This document shows positions 41,250-50,268 of a DNA stretch of 60,341 bases, one piece after another. Below the pieces are notes generated by a model, which ran no database searches, was not told the origin of the DNA, and was given only the letters and a program-made list of their open reading frames with translations. The translations under genes and the position numbers were made by a program. The stretch is from Syntrophobacter sp. SbD2 (GTDB lineage: Bacteria; Desulfobacterota; Binatia; UBA9968). The stretch is taken from NCBI GenBank assembly GCA_945889495.1, contig CAMDBU010000015.1:1-60341 (forward strand). Direction: 5' to 3'. Numbering within the stretch: the stretch's first letter is position 1; every line of letters begins with the position of its first letter.

Positions 41250-44200
41250 ATGAAACTTCGCTCCCATCTGTTCTGGCTCGTTCTGCTCGCCGTCGTGCCG
41301 GTGGTACTCTTCTCCGCCGTCATCGTCTATTACCTGCACCGCCAACAGTTGGCCGTGCAGCAAGCGACCTTGGTTGACGCCGCTCAGGCGCTTTCTCTCG
41401 CTGTCGATAGAGAGCTGAACGTCTCCACCCGCGCGCTGCAAGTGCTGGCGACTTCCGAGTATTTGGCACAGGACAACATCGCAGCCTTTCACGCCCAGGC
41501 CAAGCGCACCTTGGCCGCCCATGGCGCCTGGCAATCTCTGGAGCTGATCGACCGCGATGGCAACATGATCGCCAACACGCGCGCACCCTTCGGCAGCCCG
41601 CTACCGCGCACCGGCGAATCTGGCATGATCCGCAAGGTAATGCAGACCGGTCGCCCAGCGGTTGCCAATTTGTCGGTCGGCGGGATCGCCAAATCGCCGA
41701 TTGTCAGAGTCGCGGTGCCGGTGGCTCAGGATGGCGCCGTGAAGTTTGTCCTCAGCGCCGTCGCATCGCCCAGTTTCTTGTTGACCTCGCTATCCGACCA
41801 GCTGCTACCGACCGGTTGGATCGGCACGATCATCGATCAAGACGGCAAGATTATCGTTCGCACCGACAAACCCGGCCAGTTTGAAGGTTGGCCAGCGCCG
41901 CTCCAACTGGGGCAAAAGATTCGTGACTCACCCCGAGGTGCGGTCCAAGATTCCATGATCGACGGAATTGCCGTCGTGCGTGGCTATCAGCGCTCCAACC
42001 TTTCCGGCTGGACCGTCACCGTGGCCCTGCCGGTCGCCGAATTCGAAAAGCCTCTGTACCAAGCACTGCTCTACACGGCCGGCACCGGAATCGGCTTTCT
42101 CGCCTTCGGTTTAGTCCTAGCCAACCTAGCGTCGCGGCGCATTGCCCTTCCCATGGCTAACCTGGCCGAGAGCGCGCAAGCGATCGGCCGGGGCGAGCTT
42201 ACACCGTCCGACCCCAGTGCCGAGGCGGTTGCGGAGATCGAAGCCATGTCCCGCGCACTGGCCCAGGCGGCAGCCAAGCGCGCCCAAGCCGAGCACGCGC
42301 TGCTGGACGCCATCGAGTTCAATAAACAAGCTATCGCGGCGATTCCCGACGGCGTCTGGGCGGCAGACCGGGACATGCGCTACACATTATGGAGTGAAAA
42401 TCGTGCCCAGCTAACCGGCGTCCCAGCGAGCGAAGCTCTCGGTAAGCGCGTCGGTGAACTTTTTCCGACACGCGCAATTCAACTCCAAGTCGAGGATCGC
42501 GCGCGGCAGGTTTTAGACGGCCGAACGTTGGTCGCGCCTGACCATTTGATATCCAGTCGATACCCCAATGCATCGCCGCGCTGGGTATCGACGACGCTTA
42601 GCCCGCTACGCAACAGTGTGGGCGAGATCGTCGGCATCCTCGGCGTCACCACCGACATCACCCAACGCAAGGAGGCCGAAGCCGAGCTCGCCGACAGCGA
42701 AGCGCGCTTCCGGGCGATCTTCGATCAAGCGGCGGTGGGCGTAGCCATGCTCGACTCGAACAGCGGCCGGTTGCTGCGGGTGAATCAGAAATACTGCGAG
42801 ATAGTCGGGTATAGCGAAACCGAACTGCTCGAACTCGATTTCATGCGGCTCACCTTGCCGGAAGACTTAGCCGCCGACTTGGCCGCCATGGAGCAATTGA
42901 AGTCCGGCAGGCGCCGCGAATTCACCTTGGAGAAACGTTTGGTGCGCAAAGACGGCCGATGGGTCTGGGTCAATCTCTCGGTATCGGCCATGTGGCCAGC
43001 GGGCGCAGCGCCAACCACCCACATCGCCGTCATTGAAGACATCTCGGCGCGCAAACAAGCTGAGTCCGAAAGAGTCCGCTTGGCCTCGATCATCGAAGCG
43101 GCGCCCGATTTTATCGCGTCCGCCGACCTCCAGGGCCGGCCGATTTACCTCAACCCCGGCGGCAAACGGCTCCTGGAATTCGATGATGACCGGCCATTGT
43201 CGGATCGGCGGATGAAGGATCTCCATCCTCAATGGGCCGCCAACCTGGTCGCCGCAATCGGCCTGCCAACGGCGCTGCGCGACGGCCACTGGAGCGGCGA
43301 GACCGCGCTGCGCACCGGTTCGGGACGCGAAGTGCCGGTGTCGCAAGTGATCATCTCGCACAAAGACTCAACCGGCCAACCGGATTATTTTTCCACCATC
43401 ATGCGCGATATCGGCGAGCGCAAAGCCGCTGAGGAAAAACTCGCCCACACCGAGAAACGCTTCCGCTCCCTGATCGAAAACAGCGCCGACGGCGTGGCTC
43501 TGCTCGACGCGCAGGGAACGGTGAACTATCTCAGCCCATCGGCAAGCCGCATCACCGGACGCGGGCCAAGCGAACGCGTGGGAACCAGCACGGGCAATTA
43601 TCATCACCCCGATGACGCATCGATCATCCCGGATGCTATTGCCGCGTTGCTCCGCGATCCCGCCTCGATCCAGCGCGTGGAGTTCCGCACCCGCCACCAA
43701 GACGGCTCTTGGCGCTGGATCGAAGCCACGCTCACCAATCGACTCGACGATCCGGCAGTCCAGGCGATCGTCAGCAACTACCGCGACATCACCGACCGCA
43801 AGGAGGCCGACGAAGAACTGCACCGAGCCAATGAAGAAATTCAAAAACTCTACGAAGTCGCCCGCGGCCTCCATAGCAGCGCTGACTTGCAAACCATGGG
43901 CGAGGCGATTCTCAATCAGGCCCTGAGCTTGAGCGCCTGCGATCTGGGCGTCATTCGCCTGCGCGAAGACGCCACTGCGCCGATCCGAGTCATCGCCCGT
44001 CACGGCTACCGCGATCCGCGAAATTTGCAGCGCCACGGCAGATCGCCGGCCGGGCCAAACAGCGATGGCACGAGCCGTCCACGCGACCGCATGCGCGTCT
44101 TCGAGCTGCGCCAGACTGACATAGTCGAACAGATCGAAGCCGATGAGCGCATGGCGACCTTTTACCGGGAAGGCATTCGTTCGCTGATTTCGATTCCCGT

Positions 44201-45020
44201 GACCCTTGGCGATATCACCCACTGCATCTTGCAGTTGGGTAGCCGAACGGCGCGCCGCTTCGAGCCTCGGCTGGTGCGGCTGCTGGAAACCCTGGCGCAC
44301 GATTTCGGCATCGCGGCGCAAAAGGCGCGGCTGCTCGAACAAACGCTGGCCAACCAGGAGCGGCTGCGCGAGTTGTCGCGCCGGGTGGTCGACGCCCAGG
44401 AAAGCGAGCGGCGCTACATCGCGCGCGAACTGCACGACGAGATCGGCTCGCTGTTGAGCGCGCTCAAGATCATGATCAAATTGGACGGCGGCGAAACCGC
44501 CCAGTCGCTCGCCGTGGTCGACGAAGCCTTGGCAAAAACCCGCGCCATCGCCCAGCACCTGCGCCCGCCCATGCTCGACGATCTCGGTCTCGCCGCGACC
44601 TTAGCCTGGTACGCCAAGGAATTTACCGCGCGCAGCAAAATCTCGGTCGAGATCAAAACCGATGGCATCGACCGGCGCTTCGGCGGCGACCTCGAGATCG
44701 CCGTGTTTCGCACCTTTCAGGAAGCCTTGACCAACGTCGCCCGTCACGCCCAGGCGAGCTCGGTGGTGGCGGTGTTTAGCGCCGATGCCAACCTGCTGCG
44801 CGTCACGATCATCGATAACGGCGTTGGATTCGATACCAAGAAGGCTCTCGAACGGCCCACGAGCAGCGGCCTGTCCGGCATGCGCGAGCGCGTCGCCGCC
44901 CTCGGCGGCCGGATCGAGATCAGTCGGGACGAAAGTGGCGGGACCGCGGTCGATGTCGAGATCCCGTTGCAACGCCAAAATGATGAACCAACTCACCAGA
45001 CAAGCGAAACTCTACAATGA
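41250..45020 (+). CDS. multi-PAS sensor histidine kinase (HisKA_3 / NarX-DegS type)
   Basis: 1256-residue membrane kinase. TM1 at 8-28, an extracytoplasmic Cache-like sensor about 30-270, TM2 at 271-294, and HAMP about 295-345 (NLASRRIALPMANLAE). PAS domains lie near 352-470, 480-605, 610-730 and 735-860, each ending in a PAC-like segment such as ITQRKEAEAEL, ISARKQAESER, IGERKAAEEKL and ITDRKEADEEL. A GAF domain spans about 870-1030. The HisKA_3 dimerisation helix has the phospho-accepting His1062 (ARELHDEIGS), and HATPase_c follows (ALTNVARHAQ, DNGVGFD, SGLSGMRERV). It overlaps the response-regulator start by four bases. The signal could be redox, oxygen or a small molecule; sequence does not tell. 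Confidence 0.9.
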   Translation: MKLRSHLFWLVLLAVVPVVLFSAVIVYYLHRQQLAVQQATLVDAAQALSLAVDRELNVSTRALQVLATSEYLAQDNIAAFHAQAKRTLAAHGAWQSLELIDRDGNMIANTRAPFGSPLPRTGESGMIRKVMQTGRPAVANLSVGGIAKSPIVRVAVPVAQDGAVKFVLSAVASPSFLLTSLSDQLLPTGWIGTIIDQDGKIIVRTDKPGQFEGWPAPLQLGQKIRDSPRGAVQDSMIDGIAVVRGYQRSNLSGWTVTVALPVAEFEKPLYQALLYTAGTGIGFLAFGLVLANLASRRIALPMANLAESAQAIGRGELTPSDPSAEAVAEIEAMSRALAQAAAKRAQAEHALLDAIEFNKQAIAAIPDGVWAADRDMRYTLWSENRAQLTGVPASEALGKRVGELFPTRAIQLQVEDRARQVLDGRTLVAPDHLISSRYPNASPRWVSTTLSPLRNSVGEIVGILGVTTDITQRKEAEAELADSEARFRAIFDQAAVGVAMLDSNSGRLLRVNQKYCEIVGYSETELLELDFMRLTLPEDLAADLAAMEQLKSGRRREFTLEKRLVRKDGRWVWVNLSVSAMWPAGAAPTTHIAVIEDISARKQAESERVRLASIIEAAPDFIASADLQGRPIYLNPGGKRLLEFDDDRPLSDRRMKDLHPQWAANLVAAIGLPTALRDGHWSGETALRTGSGREVPVSQVIISHKDSTGQPDYFSTIMRDIGERKAAEEKLAHTEKRFRSLIENSADGVALLDAQGTVNYLSPSASRITGRGPSERVGTSTGNYHHPDDASIIPDAIAALLRDPASIQRVEFRTRHQDGSWRWIEATLTNRLDDPAVQAIVSNYRDITDRKEADEELHRANEEIQKLYEVARGLHSSADLQTMGEAILNQALSLSACDLGVIRLREDATAPIRVIARHGYRDPRNLQRHGRSPAGPNSDGTSRPRDRMRVFELRQTDIVEQIEADERMATFYREGIRSLISIPVTLGDITHCILQLGSRTARRFEPRLVRLLETLAHDFGIAAQKARLLEQTLANQERLRELSRRVVDAQESERRYIARELHDEIGSLLSALKIMIKLDGGETAQSLAVVDEALAKTRAIAQHLRPPMLDDLGLAATLAWYAKEFTARSKISVEIKTDGIDRRFGGDLEIAVFRTFQEALTNVARHAQASSVVAVFSADANLLRVTIIDNGVGFDTKKALERPTSSGLSGMRERVAALGGRIEISRDESGGTAVDVEIPLQRQNDEPTHQTSETLQ

Positions 45021-45679
45021 AAGAAAACGCGCAACCGATAACCATCGTCGTAGTCGACGATCATCCAATCGTCCGCGGCGGACTGCGGGCGCTGCTGGCG
45101 ACCGAACCGGAATTGCAAATCATCGGCGAGGCGGGCGATGGCATGGAAGCGCTCCGTGTAGTCGAGCAGACCCGGCCCGCCGTGGTCATCACCGATATCA
45201 CCATGCCGGGGTTGAACGGCCTCGACATGACCATGGAATTGACGAAAAAACTTCCTGACGCCAAGGTGATCGTGCTGTCGATGTACACCAACGAAGCGTT
45301 CGTTGGCGAAGCGCTACGCAATGGCGCCCAGGGTTATATTATCAAGGACTCCGCGCTCACCGAGCTGGTTCAAGCAGTACGCGAAGTCGCCGCCGGCCGT
45401 CGCTATCTTAGCCCGGCCATCGACCGGCAAGTCATCGACCAAGAGAGCGCAGACGCGAGCCAGCAATCCTGTCAGGGGAACAACAAGCTCACCCCGCGCG
45501 AACGCGAAGTCTTCCAACTGGTGGCCGAGGGGCTGACCAACAACGAGGTCGGCAAACGGCTGTTCATCAGCCCGCGCACCGTCGAGATCCATCGCGCCGC
45601 GATGATGAATAAGCTCGGCCTGAAAAACCAAATCGCCTTGGTCACCTACGCGGTCAAACGCGGCATCATTCAAATTTAA
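45017..45679 (+). CDS. NarL/FixJ-type LuxR response regulator
   Basis: 220-residue regulator. Receiver: VVVDDHPIVRGGL with the acidic pair at 14-15, phospho-accepting Asp60 in VITDITMPGLNGL, and the lysine in IIKDSALTEL. The LuxR helix-turn-helix is LTPREREVFQLVAEGLTNNEVGKRLFISPRTVEIHR. Coupled to the kinase by a four-base overlap (ATGA), so the pair is a two-component system whose targets are unknown. All receiver and DNA-binding residues look intact. Confidence 0.93.
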   Translation: MKENAQPITIVVVDDHPIVRGGLRALLATEPELQIIGEAGDGMEALRVVEQTRPAVVITDITMPGLNGLDMTMELTKKLPDAKVIVLSMYTNEAFVGEALRNGAQGYIIKDSALTELVQAVREVAAGRRYLSPAIDRQVIDQESADASQQSCQGNNKLTPREREVFQLVAEGLTNNEVGKRLFISPRTVEIHRAAMMNKLGLKNQIALVTYAVKRGIIQI

Positions 45680-45817
45680 CCCGCAGCGCCCCCGTCGGCG
45701 CGCAGTTCACGGCGGTGCGAAGAACAGGTGGGAATCCGTACAGACGCGAGCTTCCCGGCCCAGTAAAATTTTCTTCAGCTGGATGTCGCCATCGAGTCCA
45801 ACGCGGGAGAAGTTTTT

Positions 45818-46213
45818 ATGGCTACGGAAAGACCGAAAAGAGCGCTCTTGGTGGAAAAAGACTCGATCGAATCGATCACCACCGAAGTCATCCTCCAACA
45901 CCTGGGATTCCAGGTGCAGCGGGCCAAGCAAGGCATGGAGGGAGTGATTAGAGCGACCTTTGACGTTCCCGATTTGATCCTCATGTCGATCGACATGAAC
46001 TGCGGCGACAAGCCGGCCATCGACGCCCTGCGCGCTCAGAACCAGACCGCCAACACCTGGACCATCGCGATCATGGAAAAAACCTCTCAGGAATTTGACG
46101 AGCATGTCCGCGCCCTGGGCTTCGATGGCCATATCTGCCGGCCGGTTGGTCTGCGTGACTTAGAAGACGCGATTCACTGCTTGGGCCAGAATCGCGCCAG
46201 CCCACTGCGCTAA
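45818..46213 (+). CDS. degenerate response-regulator receiver-like protein
   Basis: 131-residue single-domain protein with a CheY-like layout: ALLVEKDSIESI, DVPDLILMSIDMNCGD and HICRPVGLRDLEDAI. The site that should hold the phospho-accepting Asp (as in LILMDIxMP) reads Ser, with Asp two places later, and the conserved Lys of the last strand is Arg (CRP for the usual LKP). The first acidic pair is E-K-D rather than D-D. It is therefore probably phosphorylation-independent, a pseudo-receiver. It lies 140 bp after the LuxR-type regulator. Confidence 0.7.
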   Translation: MATERPKRALLVEKDSIESITTEVILQHLGFQVQRAKQGMEGVIRATFDVPDLILMSIDMNCGDKPAIDALRAQNQTANTWTIAIMEKTSQEFDEHVRALGFDGHICRPVGLRDLEDAIHCLGQNRASPLR

Positions 46214-46354
46214 TTCAGCCTGGGCGTAAGCCGCATCCCAACGAGGCGGTCTTGGGATACCGATTAGCCGTCTACGGCCCCGACAATTTTTCCCTCTTAG
46301 TCCGCCCGCGATTGAACTGTGTAGAATTTAGTCAGGCATGCGCCACGATAGCGG

Positions 46355-47230
46355 TTAGTTTCCCATCAGCAAAACATTCTCGCGGCCGAATTCAGCGGTG
46401 AGATCTTCGATGGCGCTTCTCAGCCCGGCGCCGTCCGCCCAACCCAGGGCTTGCATGATATCGTCGCTGGGCCGGTCGATCGTCGCATAAAAACCGAAGC
46501 CCGCCGCCGCGCTGAGATAATCGGCGATCTCGATAATCGTCGGCAGCAAACTGATCCAGTGCAGCATCGGCGTTTCATGGTGCGAAAGGATCGCCTCGCC
46601 AATGTCGCCACCGATATCCCAAGCCTTGAGCAAGCTCCGGCCCATCCCCGCGTGATCGAGTTCGTAGGCGGCGCTCTCGATGGCGGTCCACGCCGCCGGC
46701 TCGGTTTCCAATCGTTTCGCCATTTGCTCGTAGCCGGCGCGGTCGCCGTGGAGCAGGATCATTTGCCCTATGTCATGCAACAAACCGGCAAGATAGGCTT
46801 CCTCCGGCGCGCTATAACCGACGCGGAAAGCGATTTGCCGCGCGGCCAATGCCACGGCTACCGAGTGGGACCAAAGTTTTTTGGAAATTTTGCTGTCCGA
46901 CAGCAGCAGGCCTTGAGCGGCGGTGGCCACCGCGATCACCCGAAGATTCTTAAAGCCGATCACTTTGATCGCGTCCAGGAGCGACGAGGGTGGGGTCCGT
47001 TGGGCAAAATAGCCGGAGCGCGACATGGCGAGCACCCGGCTCGCCAAGGCGGGATCGTCGGCGATGACCCGAGCCAGCATGGCAATGCCGACGTCGCCGT
47101 CGCGAATCAGTTTGATGACTTTCGCCACCACCAACGGCAACGATGGCAATTTGTAACCGTCGAGGACCGCGCGGAAATACTGACGAACTTTCTCCCTTTC
47201 TTGAGGCGCCGGCTCGGCATTGGAGATCAT
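46355..47230 (-). CDS. HDOD-domain protein 3
   Basis: 291-residue HDOD protein. The start ATG 47230 is picked by alignment with the paralogues, with 60 bases of upstream frame left out. LPSLPLVVAKVIKLIRDGD, ALASRVLAMSRSGYFAQ and YLAGLLHDIGQMILLHGD identify the fold. It faces the pseudo-receiver gene. Three HDOD proteins within 9 kb of one multi-PAS kinase suggest a signalling neighbourhood. Confidence 0.85.
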   Translation of the reverse strand: MISNAEPAPQEREKVRQYFRAVLDGYKLPSLPLVVAKVIKLIRDGDVGIAMLARVIADDPALASRVLAMSRSGYFAQRTPPSSLLDAIKVIGFKNLRVIAVATAAQGLLLSDSKISKKLWSHSVAVALAARQIAFRVGYSAPEEAYLAGLLHDIGQMILLHGDRAGYEQMAKRLETEPAAWTAIESAAYELDHAGMGRSLLKAWDIGGDIGEAILSHHETPMLHWISLLPTIIEIADYLSAAAGFGFYATIDRPSDDIMQALGWADGAGLRSAIEDLTAEFGRENVLLMGN

Positions 47231-47408
47231 GAACAACTCCGCTAGATGAACTTGAATTTCCTGGCTAGACCCAAGACGACCTCGCCGCAACTAGGAATAA
47301 GCCTGGATAGAATGATCTATCGGCGTAGTGTTTATAAACTTGAGTAATTCGTCGTGGCGGGAAATCTCGGTCTGGGCCGGCCGGCAACCGCCAAGGTCAG
47401 TTACCACC

Positions 47409-47756
47409 CTAAAGCTTTTCGTCGTCGCCGATCACGTCGGTGACTAGATCGCGGATCAACGGCCGCTTGGGCAGCGGCTCGACGATGGTTCGATCCGGCG
47501 ATAGTTTAGCAGTGCAGGTGTATTCGACTTCGCCGTTGACCAGCGCCATGCAGGTCTTGCAGGCGTTGGCGTTAACGCAGCTGTAGCGGATCGCCAAGCT
47601 GCTGTCCAAATGCTCGCGAATCCAGCGCAGCGCATCGAGCACCGACATGCCCTCTTCGTAGGGCACTTGGAAGTCGTCGTAACGGATCGCTGCGCCGGGA
47701 GCGCCGCGGCGGATGTGCAGGGTAGCGGTCTTGTTTGCCGGTGCCATTGCCATCAA
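47409..47756 (-). CDS. 2Fe-2S ferredoxin-domain subunit (FrdB/SdhB N-terminal-like)
   Basis: 115 residues. ATLHIRRGAPGAAIRYDDFQVPYEEGMSVLDALRWIREH is the beta-grasp start. The cluster-binding cysteines are in YSCVNANACKTCMALVNGEVEYTC, with spacing C-x5-C-x2-C-x11-C, one residue longer than the usual SdhB C-x4-C. The C-terminal 4Fe-4S/3Fe-4S domain of FrdB is absent; the protein ends right after the first domain. It overlaps the flavoprotein gene by four bases (47753-47756) and is the natural electron-transfer partner. Confidence 0.8.
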   Translation of the reverse strand: MMAMAPANKTATLHIRRGAPGAAIRYDDFQVPYEEGMSVLDALRWIREHLDSSLAIRYSCVNANACKTCMALVNGEVEYTCTAKLSPDRTIVEPLPKRPLIRDLVTDVIGDDEKL

Positions 47757-49438
47757 GCCTGGAGCCGTGCCGGTGCGATCCAGCGGCTTAACAATTGGTC
47801 GTTCTTCAATTCGACAACTTGATTTTTCAAGAGCCCGTCATCGGGTGCGGGAAAATCTTCGCGCTGGTGCGCACCGCGGCTTTCATTACGGGCGAGCGCG
47901 GATTTAACGATCGCCGCCGCAGTGATCAGCATCGCGCGCAACTCAAACCAATCCTGCATGTCGAGGTTGAACCCACCGGCGTTGCCAATACGAAGTCCGG
48001 GCAATTGCCGCTCCATCGCGGCGATGCGTTGCGCGGCCACCGATAACTTTTCGCCGGTGCGAAACGGTCCGGCGCTCTCCCACATGAGTTTTTGCAACTC
48101 GGCTTGAACGGAGATTGGAGTCAGCGCGCCTGGGGAATTATTGAAGCAGCAACCCTGCAAACGTTCGAGCGCCGCAGTCGCCACGGTATCGTTCCAAGGA
48201 GCAGCTTGCTGCTTGATCCTTAACGCCGCGCTGGCGCCGGCGCGCTCGCCAAAGACAAACGCTTCGGTGATCGCGTTGCCGGACAAACGATTGGCGCCGT
48301 TGGCGCCACCCACCGCTTCGCCGGCGGCAAACAGTCCGGTGACGCGGGTTTCCATGTTGGAATTCACGCGGATGCCGCCCATGTGGTAATGGGCGATGGG
48401 ACTTACTTCGACCGCTGTCTTAGCTAGATCGATGCCGTTCTCCGCCAAGCGATCGATCACCGGACCGAAGGCGCCGCGCAACTCAGCTTCTGGGATATGG
48501 CGAAAATCCAAATAGGCGCCGCCATGGGGCGTGCCGCGGCCGGCTTCGACTTCTTTCAAGATCGCGTAGGCGGCGACATCCCGGGTGGCGTTGTACTTGC
48601 CGAAGTCGCTGCTGCCGTAGCGGTCGATGAATTCTTCGAACTGGCCGTTGAGTAACTTGCCGCCCAACTTATAGCGAAACGGGTCCCACATGATCGGGTC
48701 CATGCCGACTAGACGCGGCGCCAAGTGGCCGATGGGAAAAAATTGCACGAACTCCATATCGACCAACTCCGCCCCAGCCCACAGCGCCATGGCGTAGGCT
48801 TCGCCGCCCATGTTAGCTGACGCGCTATTGCGCGCGTAGAGTTTGGTCAAGCCGCCGGCGGCGAGGATCACCGCCTTGGCGCCGATGGATACCCATTGGC
48901 CGTCGGCGAGGCTCAGCGCCAAGGCGCCGATGGCTCGGCCGTCGGCACAGAGAATTTCCACCGCGGCGAGATTGCTAACCCGCCGAATCGCCGCGCACTC
49001 GCCGACTTTGCGGCGTAAAGTCGCCGCCACCGCCGGACCGGTATTGAGAAAGTCGACGTAGCAGCAGCGCTTGACGCTATGGCCGGGCGCCATCTCTTGC
49101 TTGATATGGCCATCCTCGCGCGCCCAGCGGGTGCCCCAAGATTCCATCTCGCGAATCCGCGCGGGGCCATTGTCGCAAAGCAAATGCGCCAGCGCTTCAT
49201 CGCACAGCCCGCGCCCAGCGCTCAAAGTATCTTGGAAATGCAGTTGGACCGAATCCGCTTCTTGCTCGCCCAGCGCCACCGCCACGGTCATCTGCGCCAT
49301 GATCGTCGCGCCGCCGCGCCCGACCTGGCTCTTGTCGAGAAGCAGCACCGCCGCGCCGTCCCGCGCCGCCGCAATCGCCGCGTACATGCCGGCGCCGCCG
49401 GCGCCGATGACCAGAACATCCGTGGTGAGATGAGTCAT
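47753..49438 (-). CDS. FAD-dependent fumarate reductase/succinate dehydrogenase-type flavoprotein
   Basis: 561 residues. The dinucleotide site is DVLVIGAGGAGMYAAIAA (residues 7-24). The FAD domain also has MAQMTVAVALGE, GGLTKLYARNSAS and NGANRLSGNAITEAFVFGERAG, the last typical of FrdA/SdhA. HYHMGGI is the substrate-capping motif. The reaction is probably reduction or oxidation of a C4-like dicarboxylate or an analogue. The partner is the truncated 2Fe-2S protein; no membrane anchor gene is seen, so the complex may be soluble. Start ATG 49438. Confidence 0.85.
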   Translation of the reverse strand: MTHLTTDVLVIGAGGAGMYAAIAAARDGAAVLLLDKSQVGRGGATIMAQMTVAVALGEQEADSVQLHFQDTLSAGRGLCDEALAHLLCDNGPARIREMESWGTRWAREDGHIKQEMAPGHSVKRCCYVDFLNTGPAVAATLRRKVGECAAIRRVSNLAAVEILCADGRAIGALALSLADGQWVSIGAKAVILAAGGLTKLYARNSASANMGGEAYAMALWAGAELVDMEFVQFFPIGHLAPRLVGMDPIMWDPFRYKLGGKLLNGQFEEFIDRYGSSDFGKYNATRDVAAYAILKEVEAGRGTPHGGAYLDFRHIPEAELRGAFGPVIDRLAENGIDLAKTAVEVSPIAHYHMGGIRVNSNMETRVTGLFAAGEAVGGANGANRLSGNAITEAFVFGERAGASAALRIKQQAAPWNDTVATAALERLQGCCFNNSPGALTPISVQAELQKLMWESAGPFRTGEKLSVAAQRIAAMERQLPGLRIGNAGGFNLDMQDWFELRAMLITAAAIVKSALARNESRGAHQREDFPAPDDGLLKNQVVELKNDQLLSRWIAPARLQA

Positions 49439-49448
49439 GGGGGGAGTC

Positions 49449-49568
49449 GTGTTCGTGATCGTGACTCGTGATCGTTTCGGATTCGGATTAATTCCTAAAG
49501 TATTTTACGAGCACGAGCCACGAGCACGAGCGACGATGCTGAGCACGAGCACGAGCCACGAACACGAA
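49449..49568. repeat. STRR-like inverted pair (cacgag units)
   Basis: TTCGTGATCGTGACTCGTG (49449-49470) is mirrored by a long array of CACGAG/CACGAAC units (49500-49568). Same theme as 37255-37335. Confidence 0.65.
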
Positions 49569-49571
49569 CCC

Positions 49572-50261
49572 CTACTGCTGCTCTTGCAACTTCAGCAGCG
49601 CCAGCTTCGCCGCTTCCTGCTCGGAAATCTTCTTACTCTTGCCCTCGCCTTTGCCCAACACTTTGCCGCCGACGGTGATTTCGGTGACGAACATTTTTTC
49701 ATGGTCGGGGCCGGCCTCGGCGATAATCCGATAGCTCGGCGGGGCGTGAAACAGCATCTGGCTGATTTCCTGCAAGCGGGTTTTGTAATCCTGTTGGCCC
49801 AACTGTTTGCCGGTAACCTCTAGGAGAAAAAAGCGCTCGACCACGCCGCGCGCGGCTTCGTAGCCGCCGTCACGGTAAACCGCGCCGAGGATCGCCTCGA
49901 AGGCGCCGGCCAAGATCGACGGCTTATTCCGTCCGTCGCTGCGCTCTTCGCCCTTGCCGAGGAGCAAGAGCGCGCCGAGATCGATCTCGCCGGCTTTTTC
50001 CGCCAGCACGATGGAGTTCACCAGTGCAGCGCGCATGCGCGACAGATCGCCTTCGGATTTGTCCGGATTATACTGCATGAGCAGATCGCTCACCGCCAGA
50101 TCGAGCACCGCGTCGCCGAGAAACTCCAGCACCTCGTTGTGATCGCCGTGCTTGTGGCGGTCGTAGGACACATGGGTGAGCGCCCGGCGCAACAAGCTCG
50201 GATCCTTGAAGCTATAACCCAACTGGCGCCGCAGTAAATCGATTCGCTGGTCGGTATCCAT
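49572..50261 (-). CDS. rnc: ribonuclease III
   Basis: 229 residues. The catalytic signature NEVLEFLGDAVLDL (about 40-53) with the second acidic set in AGAFEAILGAVYRDGG is intact; the double-stranded RNA binding domain is at about 155-225 (DYKTRLQEISQ, KSKKISEQEAAKLALL). It processes rRNA and dsRNA. Start ATG 50261, seven bases after the mtaB stop at 50269, so the two genes are probably in one operon. Confidence 0.95.
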   Translation of the reverse strand: MDTDQRIDLLRRQLGYSFKDPSLLRRALTHVSYDRHKHGDHNEVLEFLGDAVLDLAVSDLLMQYNPDKSEGDLSRMRAALVNSIVLAEKAGEIDLGALLLLGKGEERSDGRNKPSILAGAFEAILGAVYRDGGYEAARGVVERFFLLEVTGKQLGQQDYKTRLQEISQMLFHAPPSYRIIAEAGPDHEKMFVTEITVGGKVLGKGEGKSKKISEQEAAKLALLKLQEQQ

Positions 50262-50268
50262 GGAGCTA

